Below are positions 24,188-29,893 of a stretch of 29,893 nt of DNA, piece after piece. Both the position numbers and the translations under genes were made by a program. The notes beneath the pieces are model-generated. The model searched no databases, was not told where the DNA came from, and saw nothing but the letters and a program-made list of their open reading frames with translations. Each line of letters begins with the position of its first letter. Position 1 is the first letter of the stretch. The stretch spans positions 1-29,893 of the forward strand of contig JAZNEI010000063.1 of the NCBI GenBank assembly GCA_045588485.1, read 5' to 3'. The DNA is from HGM04593 sp045588485. GTDB lineage: Bacteria > Bacteroidota > Bacteroidia > Bacteroidales > Bacteroidaceae.

Positions 24188-25075
24188 GTGGTCAAGAATG
24201 GCCTGAGGGGACGAAAACAAATGTATAAATGCAAGGATTGTAGCAAACAGTTCATTGGCGGACAAAGACGCGACAAATCCCAAGTAATAACCGATTATGT
24301 TGAAGGCAAACAGACCTTGTTACAACTGGCATCAAAGTATAAAGTTTCTGAAATGACCATTCGTCGTGATTTAGAAAGCATGCGTTTTGTCCGCAAGAAG
24401 GCCAAACACAAAGAAGTAACAGTGCTGCTTGACACCACCTATTGGGGCCGTAGGTTCGGTCTTATGGTTATAAAGGATGCCCTACGCAATAAAGTCCTAT
24501 GGCACAAATATGTCTATAACGAAACTATCGGTCAATATATAGAGGGAATCTCTTGGCTTGAATCTCAGGGATTTAAGATATACGGTGCTGTAATTGACGG
24601 TATGCGAGGGCTTGCACAAGCCTTATACCCAATCCCAGTCCAGATGTGTCAATTTCATCAGATACTGATCACTCGTAGATACTTAACCCAGGAACCAGAC
24701 CTTGAAGCCTCCTGCGAGCTTTTAAGCCTTGTTAAGAGCATAACTCAAATGGATAAGGAGAGTTTCATTTGCGCCTTTAACGAGTGGCATGATAGGTACA
24801 AGGATGTTTTAAACGAGCGTATTCATGACAAAAGGATAAAGCGTCATACACCCCCTTATATGCGCCCAAGGCTGCGCAGCGCATATCTTAGCCTCAAACG
24901 CAACATGTCGTTACTTTGGACTTTTTACGACCACCCTGAGACTGGTCTTCCTAACACAAATAATGCAATAGAAGGGCTGTTCTCGGATATAAAGAGCAAG
25001 CTAAGAGCTCATCGAGGAATTAGTAAGGATAATCGAAAAAAGTTGTTGGACGAGTACATTATGCGGCATTATTAA
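24188..25075 (+). CDS. Transposase, IS256-like with zinc-ribbon N-terminus
   Basis: The 295-residue frame beginning at GTG 24188 codes for a DDE-type transposase of the IS256/MULE-like kind. It has the second half of a zinc ribbon (YKCKDCSKQF), a helix-turn-helix (about 45-65, QLASKYKVSEMTIRRDL), then the catalytic acids Asp82 (LLDTTYWG), Asp137 (AVIDGMRG) and Glu262 (NNAIEGLFSDIKS), with the C-x2-H motif CQFHQ (154-158) typical of this superfamily. The true N-terminus is probably at 24151, reached only by a frame change at an A8 run; without it the zinc ribbon is incomplete. The core is intact, with no internal stop. The exact family is a judgement from motifs. Confidence 0.82.
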   Translation: MVKNGLRGRKQMYKCKDCSKQFIGGQRRDKSQVITDYVEGKQTLLQLASKYKVSEMTIRRDLESMRFVRKKAKHKEVTVLLDTTYWGRRFGLMVIKDALRNKVLWHKYVYNETIGQYIEGISWLESQGFKIYGAVIDGMRGLAQALYPIPVQMCQFHQILITRRYLTQEPDLEASCELLSLVKSITQMDKESFICAFNEWHDRYKDVLNERIHDKRIKRHTPPYMRPRLRSAYLSLKRNMSLLWTFYDHPETGLPNTNNAIEGLFSDIKSKLRAHRGISKDNRKKLLDEYIMRHY

Positions 25076-25081
25076 GAGCGA

Positions 25082-25115
25082 ATTACCTCAACAGGGCGCG
25101 CCCTGTTGAGGTAAT
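25082..25115. repeat. 34-bp perfect palindrome inside the IS
   Basis: Bases 25082-25098 are the exact reverse complement of 25099-25115, with ggcgcgcc at the centre and no loop. It begins six bases after the transposase stop and ends just before the inner right end. There is no T tract, so a terminator role is uncertain; a cruciform or a protein-binding site is possible. Confidence 0.85.
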
Positions 25116-25117
25116 CT

Positions 25118-25134
25118 ATCCTACTTTTTGTCCA
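25118..25134 (-). repeat. IS right end, inner copy
   Basis: The 17 bases atcctactttttgtcca repeat the outer right end 41 bases further in. Including the preceding t, it pairs as an 18-bp inverted repeat with 24082-24099. Confidence 0.8.
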
Positions 25135-25158
25135 ATAAGAGATTTTTAGAGTGAAATC

Positions 25159-25176
25159 ATCCTACTTTTTGTCCAC
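25159..25176 (-). repeat. IS right terminal inverted repeat, outer copy
   Basis: Exact reverse complement of 24081-24098, including the terminal gtggac, which the inner copy does not fully keep. Confidence 0.85.
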
Positions 25177-25238
25177 GTAACCATAAAATATAATTTTGCC
25201 ATTAAAAGCAGAATTGTAATGAAAAAAATGCCTAAAAG

Positions 25239-25270
25239 TTTGCGTATTTAAAAAGAAAGCTCTATCTTTG
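25239..25270 (+). promoter_or_regulatory. Promoter for the tRNA-Val pair
   Basis: TTTG at 25239-25242 and TATCTTTG at 25263-25270, 20 bases apart, match both consensus boxes exactly. The first tRNA begins 28 bases below, leaving a short leader. Confidence 0.8.
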
Positions 25271-25297
25271 CATCGCATTTGAGGGTTGCAGCCTTTC

Positions 25298-25372
25298 GGG
25301 CGTTTAGCTCAGCTGGTTTAGAGCATCTGCCTTACAAGCAGAGGGTCGGCGGTTCGAATCCGTCAACGCCCA
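25298..25372 (+). tRNA. tRNA-Val (anticodon TAC), copy 1
   Basis: A full cloverleaf of 75 bases: acceptor stem gggcgtt/aacgccc, D arm gctc...gagc, anticodon stem tctgc/gcaga with loop cttacaa (anticodon TAC), and T arm ggcgg ttcgaat ccgtc. Discriminator base A; CCA is not encoded. Flanking tttcg and cgaaa could extend the acceptor pairing in the precursor. Confidence 0.96.
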
Positions 25373-25427
25373 CGAAAGCTAAGTGATAGAGTAGATTTTT
25401 TCTTTGGTTGCAATCCTTGTTTAATTC

Positions 25428-25502
25428 GGGCGTTTAGCTCAGCTGGTTTAGAGCATCTGCCTTACAAGCAGAGGGTCGGCGGTTCGAATCCGTCAACGCC
25501 CA
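25428..25502 (+). tRNA. tRNA-Val (anticodon TAC), copy 2
   Basis: Identical in all 75 positions to the copy 130 bases upstream, with the same anticodon TAC and no encoded CCA. Both are read from one promoter and end at the terminator at 25513. Confidence 0.96.
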
Positions 25503-25512
25503 CCGAAAGTAG

Positions 25513-25534
25513 CCTGCGTAAGCAGGTTTTTTTT
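25513..25534 (+). terminator. Terminator of the tRNA-Val operon
   Basis: cctgc / gcagg with loop gtaa followed by eight T. It lies 10 bases after the second tRNA. The remaining gap to purB holds the purB promoter element and AT-rich DNA only. Confidence 0.9.
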
Positions 25535-25685
25535 GTATATGGCAGATTGTTTAGAAAGCTGCGGTAGAAGAAAGGTCCTACTCCTTATACTATTGGTAAA
25601 GTTGTTTGTTTAGAAATTTTGAAATTTAAACAGCTTCTTAATAAACTTTATGCAACATCTCGCTGTTTATACATTGAAAAAATAC

Positions 25686-25693
25686 TAATTTTG
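25686..25693 (+). promoter_or_regulatory. -7 promoter element for purB
   Basis: TAATTTTG matches TAnnTTTG, 55 bases before the purB ATG. No clear -33 box at the standard spacing. Confidence 0.55.
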
Positions 25694-25748
25694 TACGCAA
25701 AAAACGTTTTTTAAATACAATCCGGTTTATAAGATTACTATCACAACA

Positions 25749-27095
25749 ATGGAACTTGACATTCTTACTGCAATATCACCTATAGATGGCCGCTATAGGG
25801 GTAAGACAGAGACTCTGGCCGATTATTTCTCGGAGTATGCTTTGATGAAGTATCGTGTACTTGTAGAGATTGAGTATTTTATCACATTGTGCGAGGTGCC
25901 CCTGCCGCAGCTCAGTGGCGTGGATTCTGCGATATTCCCTCAGTTGCGTGCTATATACAAGGAATTTACTACCGATGATGCACGCCGCATTAAGGAGATT
26001 GAAAAAGTTACCAATCACGATGTCAAGGCGGTAGAGTATTTCATTAAGGAGCGCTTCGATGCTATCGGTGGCCTTGAAAGCTATAAAGAGTTCATACATT
26101 TCGGACTTACATCACAGGATATAAATAATACCTCTATTCCCTGTACTATAAAGGATGCTTTAAACAATTGCTACTATCCTCTTGTCGAGGAGTTGATTGC
26201 TCAGCTTAAAGAGTATGCCGAGGCTTGGAAAGAAATTCCTATGCTTGCCCGTACACACGGACAGCCTGCGTCGCCCACACGTCTTGGAAAAGAGGTGATG
26301 GTATTCATTTATCGTCTCGAGGCGCAGCTGGCACAACTTAAGAATTGTGTTATATCGGCAAAGTTCGGTGGTGCTACAGGTAACTTCAATGCTCACAATG
26401 TGGCTTATCCCGCTATCGATTGGAAATCTTTCGGAAATAAGTTCGTGAGCGAGAAATTGGGGCTACAGCGCGAGCAGTATACTACACAGATTTCGAATTA
26501 CGATAATCTGGCTGCGCTTTTCGATGCAATGCGTCGTATAAATACCATCATAATAGATATGGACCGAGACTTCTGGCAGTATATCTCGATGGAGTTCTTC
26601 AAACAGAAAATCAAGGCCGGTGAGGTTGGTTCAAGCGCAATGCCTCACAAGGTCAATCCCATTGATTTCGAGAATAGCGAGGGTAATCTTGGTATCGCAA
26701 ATGCAATACTCGACCACCTTGCAACAAAACTCCCCATTTCGCGTTTGCAACGCGACCTCACCGACTCAACCGTTCTTCGTAATGTAGGTGTTCCTATGGG
26801 ACACATGCTCATTGCTGTAAAGAGTACTTTGGTTGGTCTGCGTAAGTTGCTTCTTAACGAGGCTGCAATATCGGGCGAGCTTGAGAATAGCTGGAACGTA
26901 TGTGCCGAGGGTATACAGACCATCCTGCGTCGCGAGGCATATCCTAACCCCTACGAAGCGCTTAAGGCACTCACACGTACAAACAGCAAGATTGACCAGC
27001 AATCGCTGCTTCAGTTTATCGATGGTCTTGATGTTGCCGAGAGTGTAAAAGAAGAACTTAGAGCCATCACTCCCCATACATATACAGGAGTATAA
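25749..27095 (+). CDS. purB: Adenylosuccinate lyase
   Basis: PurB catalyses two fumarate-releasing steps: SAICAR to AICAR in purine synthesis and adenylosuccinate to AMP. The 448-residue enzyme shows the family signature GSSAMPHKVNP (294-304) with the catalytic Ser, TSQD (121-124), and His170 in the ARTHGQPASPT stretch. The early motif SPIDGRYR is also typical of the longer PurB type. The ATG at 25749 starts MELDILTAISPIDGRY, as in relatives. Together with guaB, both branches from IMP are represented in the window, but the genes are far apart and not in one operon. Confidence 0.97.
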   Translation: MELDILTAISPIDGRYRGKTETLADYFSEYALMKYRVLVEIEYFITLCEVPLPQLSGVDSAIFPQLRAIYKEFTTDDARRIKEIEKVTNHDVKAVEYFIKERFDAIGGLESYKEFIHFGLTSQDINNTSIPCTIKDALNNCYYPLVEELIAQLKEYAEAWKEIPMLARTHGQPASPTRLGKEVMVFIYRLEAQLAQLKNCVISAKFGGATGNFNAHNVAYPAIDWKSFGNKFVSEKLGLQREQYTTQISNYDNLAALFDAMRRINTIIIDMDRDFWQYISMEFFKQKIKAGEVGSSAMPHKVNPIDFENSEGNLGIANAILDHLATKLPISRLQRDLTDSTVLRNVGVPMGHMLIAVKSTLVGLRKLLLNEAAISGELENSWNVCAEGIQTILRREAYPNPYEALKALTRTNSKIDQQSLLQFIDGLDVAESVKEELRAITPHTYTGV

Positions 27096-27104
27096 TATTA
27101 ATAC

Positions 27105-27131
27105 AGCCTCTTTTTTAGAGGCTTTTCTTTA
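27105..27131 (+). terminator. Terminator after purB
   Basis: agcctc (27105-27110) pairs with gaggct (27118-27123), loop of seven, followed by ttttcttt. It lies 10 bases after the purB stop. Confidence 0.75.
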
Positions 27132-27168
27132 GAAAATTGGACCGTGAGGTTCGTAAATATATAAGAAA

Positions 27169-28362
27169 ATGGATAACTACAAAGAAAAGCGTCAGGGCGG
27201 ATACACACCCCGAGGTGGCAACCGCGAACGCTCATTTAACAGCGATTTTAACGCAGAGTATCGTAAAAAACAGCGTCCTCGTTTTACAAGAGAGCAGGAT
27301 GGACAGCGACAGTATGGTCGCAACGACTATCGTGCTAATAATGGAGAGGGAAACAGACGCTACTCGTCTTATCAGCGTCCGCAATATAATAATGGCGCAG
27401 ATGGTGAGCCTAACTACAACCGTTACGATAGTCAGCAGGGCGAACGTCAGTATGGAAATACTCGTCAGAGTGGATACCGCAGCGAGGGACGTAGCGTAAA
27501 CAACGGCAATTACAGCCGTGCATATAGCACTCAGCATCGTGCGGGCTATGGCCAGCGTGGAAACAGAAGTACATCGTACGACCCCAATGCAAAGTACAGC
27601 AACAAGAAGCGCATCGTCTACCGCGAGGCGGCAATAGATCCCAATGCTCCTGTTCGTTTGAATAAATATCTTGCCAACGCCGGTATCTGTTCGCGCCGCG
27701 AGGCCGACAATTACATTGCAGCCGGACTTATCAGCGTAAACGGTACTGTGGTAACCGAGCTTGGTGTAAAGGTAACCCCCAACGATGATATCCGTTTCAA
27801 CGGCGAGCGTGTAAATCCCGAGCGCAAGGTATATGTACTTCTTAACAAGCCTAAGGATTGTGTTACTACAGTCGATGACCCTCAGGAACGTCGTACCGTA
27901 CTCGACTGTCTCAAAGGAATCGGAAAAGAGAGAATATACCCTGTAGGTCGTCTCGACCGTAATACAACAGGTGTGCTGTTGCTCACTAATGATGGCGATA
28001 TGGCATCGAAGCTCACACACCCCAAATTTATGAAGAAGAAAATCTATCATGTAACTTGCGACAAGAATGTGGCAATGTCGGATATGGACCTTTTAGCAAG
28101 CGGAATTGAGCTTGAGGATGGACCCATTTATGCCGATGAGGTAAGCTACGTTAACGATGCCGACCGTTCACAGATAGGAATAGAGATTCACTCGGGAAAG
28201 AACCGCATCGTGCGCCGCATGATGGAGCACTTGGGCTACCGTGTTGTCAAACTCGACCGCGTACTCTTTGCCGGATTGACAAAGAAAAATCTAAAACGTG
28301 GCGATTGGCGCTACCTTACCGAGAAAGAGGTAAATATGCTAAGAATGGGAGCATACGAATAA
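27169..28362 (+). CDS. Pseudouridine synthase, RluB/RsuA family, with long low-complexity N-terminus
   Basis: The C-terminal part of this 397-residue protein is an RsuA/RluB/RluE/RluF-type pseudouridine synthase that modifies ribosomal RNA. It has an S4 RNA-binding domain (about 161-215, VRLNKYLANAGICSRREAD) and a catalytic domain with GRLDRNTTG (260-268), Asp263 being the catalytic residue, and the later motif GKNRIVRRM. The first 155 residues are unlike the family core: rich in Arg, Gly, Asn, Tyr, Gln and Ser with many RG, YG and YN pairs, and probably disordered. The ATG at 27169 (MDNYKEKRQGG) is the first in frame. The exact rRNA target cannot be told from sequence. Confidence 0.9.
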   Translation: MDNYKEKRQGGYTPRGGNRERSFNSDFNAEYRKKQRPRFTREQDGQRQYGRNDYRANNGEGNRRYSSYQRPQYNNGADGEPNYNRYDSQQGERQYGNTRQSGYRSEGRSVNNGNYSRAYSTQHRAGYGQRGNRSTSYDPNAKYSNKKRIVYREAAIDPNAPVRLNKYLANAGICSRREADNYIAAGLISVNGTVVTELGVKVTPNDDIRFNGERVNPERKVYVLLNKPKDCVTTVDDPQERRTVLDCLKGIGKERIYPVGRLDRNTTGVLLLTNDGDMASKLTHPKFMKKKIYHVTCDKNVAMSDMDLLASGIELEDGPIYADEVSYVNDADRSQIGIEIHSGKNRIVRRMMEHLGYRVVKLDRVLFAGLTKKNLKRGDWRYLTEKEVNMLRMGAYE

Positions 28363-28393
28363 CAAGAACACAAGAAAAACAGAATAAAATTGT

Positions 28394-29797
28394 ATGAAAG
28401 CTATAAGACGAACAAGAATTTCCGATTTGCTTAAGTGTACCGCATACGGTACCGAAGTAAATGTAAGAGGCTGGGTCAGAACACGCCGCAGCAGTAAGCA
28501 GGTTGCATTCGTGGCACTTAACGATGGCTCGACAATAAGCAACGTGCAGATAGTCATTGATGTAGAGAAATTCGATGAGGATATGCTCAAACTTCTTACA
28601 ACAGGAGCATGTCTTAGCGTAAACGGTATGTTGGTAGAGTCTATTGGAGGCGGACAGTCGGTCGAGATTCAGGCAACCGAGATTGAGGTGCTTGGAGAGT
28701 GCGACAACACCTATCCTCTGCAAAAGAAGGGTCAGACAATGGAGTATATGCGTACCGTTGCTCACCTGCGCCCCCGTACAAACACATTCGGTGCAGTGTT
28801 CCGCATACGTCACAATATGGCATACGCTATACATAAGTTCTTCCACGATAAGGGCTTCTACTATTTCCATACACCCATTATAACAGCTTCTGACTGCGAG
28901 GGAGCAGGACAGATGTTCCAGGTGACAACAATGAATCTCTACGACCTAAAGAAAGACGACGAGGGCAGTATTAAGTACGACAGCGACTTTTTTGGCAAGC
29001 AGGCGAGCCTTACCGTATCGGGACAGCTCGAGGGCGAGCTTGCTGCAACAGCGCTTGGTGCTATATATACATTTGGTCCCACATTCCGTGCCGAGAATTC
29101 AAATACTCCCCGTCACCTTGCCGAGTTCTGGATGATTGAGCCTGAGGTTGCGTTCAACGACATCACCGACAATATGGATCTTGCCGAGGAGTTTATCAAA
29201 TATTGCGTGCAGTGGGCACTCGACCACTGTATGGAGGATATAACCTTCCTCAACAATATGATTGACAAGGGGCTCATCGAGCGTCTGCGCTCTATTGTCG
29301 ATACCGAGTTTGTACGCCTTGCATACACCGACGGTATCAAGATTCTCGAGGAGGCAGTAGCCAATGGTCATAAGTTCGAGTTCCCCGTATATTGGGGTGT
29401 CGACCTCGCTTCGGAGCACGAGAGATACCTCGTTGAACACCACTTCAAACGTCCCGTAATACTTACCGACTATCCCAAGGAAATAAAAGCCTTCTACATG
29501 AAGCAGAACGAGGATGGCAAGACAGTGCGCGCCATGGACGTTCTCTTCCCGAAAATCGGAGAAATCATCGGCGGTTCGGAGCGCGAGGCAGACTACAACA
29601 AACTGCTCACACGCATTGAGGAACTTGGTATACCCATGAAGGATATGTGGTGGTATCTCGATACACGTCGCTACGGCTCATGCCCCCACTCGGGCTTCGG
29701 GTTGGGTTTTGAGCGTCTGTTGCTCTTTGTCACAGGTATGTCCAACATACGCGACGTCATACCCTTCCCCCGCACCCCCAACAATGCGGAGTTCTAA
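28394..29797 (+). CDS. asnS: Asparagine--tRNA ligase
   Basis: AsnRS charges tRNA-Asn and is a class IIb synthetase. The 467-residue protein has the N-terminal OB-fold anticodon-binding domain (about 17-105, with VNVRGWVRTRRSSKQVAF) and the class II catalytic core: motif 2 around FRAENSNTPRHLAEFWMIEPE (FRAENSNTPRHLAEF, then WMIEPE) and motif 3 GFGLGFERLLLFVTG. The SNTPRHLAEF form and the C-terminal NIRDVIPFPRTP separate it from AspRS. The length is normal. It follows the pseudouridine synthase by 31 bases with no promoter motif between, so the two may be cotranscribed; a strong hairpin ends the unit. Confidence 0.96.
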   Translation: MKAIRRTRISDLLKCTAYGTEVNVRGWVRTRRSSKQVAFVALNDGSTISNVQIVIDVEKFDEDMLKLLTTGACLSVNGMLVESIGGGQSVEIQATEIEVLGECDNTYPLQKKGQTMEYMRTVAHLRPRTNTFGAVFRIRHNMAYAIHKFFHDKGFYYFHTPIITASDCEGAGQMFQVTTMNLYDLKKDDEGSIKYDSDFFGKQASLTVSGQLEGELAATALGAIYTFGPTFRAENSNTPRHLAEFWMIEPEVAFNDITDNMDLAEEFIKYCVQWALDHCMEDITFLNNMIDKGLIERLRSIVDTEFVRLAYTDGIKILEEAVANGHKFEFPVYWGVDLASEHERYLVEHHFKRPVILTDYPKEIKAFYMKQNEDGKTVRAMDVLFPKIGEIIGGSEREADYNKLLTRIEELGIPMKDMWWYLDTRRYGSCPHSGFGLGFERLLLFVTGMSNIRDVIPFPRTPNNAEF

Positions 29798-29806
29798 AAT
29801 AAGAAT

Positions 29807-29847
29807 AAAAAGGCTGTGTCAAAATATCTGTTTTGTCACAGCCTTTT
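29807..29847. terminator. Terminator after asnS (AGGCTGTG hairpin)
   Basis: A 17-bp stem with a single T-T mismatch (29807-29823 with 29831-29847) with A-rich left and T-rich right ends lies 9 bases after the asnS stop and could act on both strands. Its left arm shares ggctgtgtcaaaat with the hairpin at 14945-14980 read on the other strand. Confidence 0.85.
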
Positions 29848-29893
29848 ATGGCATTGCGCCACCCTTAATCCACGCAGTGACAGTCTCAAAAAC

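Larger units (their letters stand above)
24081..25176. mobile_element. Insertion sequence with IS256-like zinc-ribbon transposase
   Basis: The element is bounded by perfect 18-bp inverted repeats: gtggacaaaaagtaggat at 24081-24098 and its complement at 25159-25176, a length of 1096 bases. A second right-end copy lies at 25118-25134, which would give a shorter element of about 1053 bases. One transposase gene fills the inside. No matching target-site duplication is seen with either right end. It is inserted between the OmpA gene terminator and the tRNA-Val promoter and disrupts no recognisable gene. Confidence 0.85.

Noticed and set aside
24071..25186. Target-site duplication around the IS
   Set aside because: The bases next to the left end (aataggcagg) match neither those after the outer right end (gtaaccataa) nor after the inner one (ataagagatt).
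25298..25502. Two identical 75-base units 130 bases apart as a CRISPR or mobile repeat
   Set aside because: Each folds as a complete tRNA-Val with anticodon TAC; spacing and flanks fit a tRNA operon. No CRISPR array was seen anywhere in the window.
27232..28050. Open frame of 272 codons on the - strand opposite the pseudouridine synthase
   Set aside because: Its Thr/Ile/Val-rich composition mirrors the Arg/Asn/Gly/Tyr codons on the other strand; no domain or promoter is seen.

Overview
The window looks like a chromosomal segment of a Bacteroidales bacterium (Bacteroidota). Three things point there. Many intergenic regions carry the Bacteroides-type -7 promoter element TAnnTTTG, sometimes with TTTG about 20 bases upstream. 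Start codons sit in AT-rich leaders without clear Shine-Dalgarno sequences. Gene neighbourhoods such as DUF177-rpmF-era-der, tig-clpP-clpX and guaB-foldases-OstA-mutL are, from general knowledge, typical of the group. No closer placement is attempted. Nearly all of the window is housekeeping DNA on the + strand; only mlaE-mlaF lie on the - strand.

Layout. 1-361: 3' end of a 5S rRNA, then a second truncated 5S-like copy, each followed by its own terminator, and a small hairpin repeat. 362-4732: a membrane sensor kinase without a regulator beside it, then DUF177 (YceD), L32, Era and Der. 4788-6292 (-): an MlaF-MlaE lipid-transport pair with a 4-base overlap, convergent with der across a bidirectional terminator. 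6465-7259: LptB, divergent from mlaE. 7562-10914: trigger factor, ClpP and ClpX. 11178-14921: RecQ and IMP dehydrogenase. 15014-22527: an envelope cluster of a parvulin-like foldase, a foldase-related lipoprotein, a SurA-like foldase, an OstA-like protein and a small membrane protein, ending in mutL; several of these overlap or nearly touch. 22773-23939: an OmpA-family outer-membrane protein behind a long leader containing a terminator-like hairpin. 24081-25176: an insertion sequence with an IS256-like zinc-ribbon transposase. 25298-25502: two identical tRNA-Val(TAC) genes. 25749-29797: purB, a pseudouridine synthase with a long low-complexity N-terminal arm, and asnS.

How the genes work together. 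The envelope theme recurs: MlaFE (phospholipid transport), LptB (ATPase of LPS export), the OstA-like protein (LPS transport periplasmic family), three periplasmic foldase-type proteins and an OmpA porin. The other themes are translation and ribosome assembly (L32, Era, Der, tRNA-Val, AsnS, pseudouridine synthase), protein quality control (trigger factor, ClpXP), purine synthesis (GuaB, PurB) and DNA repair (RecQ, MutL).

No clearly new multi-gene defence or metabolic system is visible. The items most worth a second look are the out-of-frame zinc ribbon at an A8 run in the transposase, the 34-bp perfect palindrome and doubled right end of the IS, the possible attenuator or small RNA upstream of the OmpA gene, the translationally coupled foldase/OstA genes, the partial 5S duplication and a MutL lacking endonuclease motifs.
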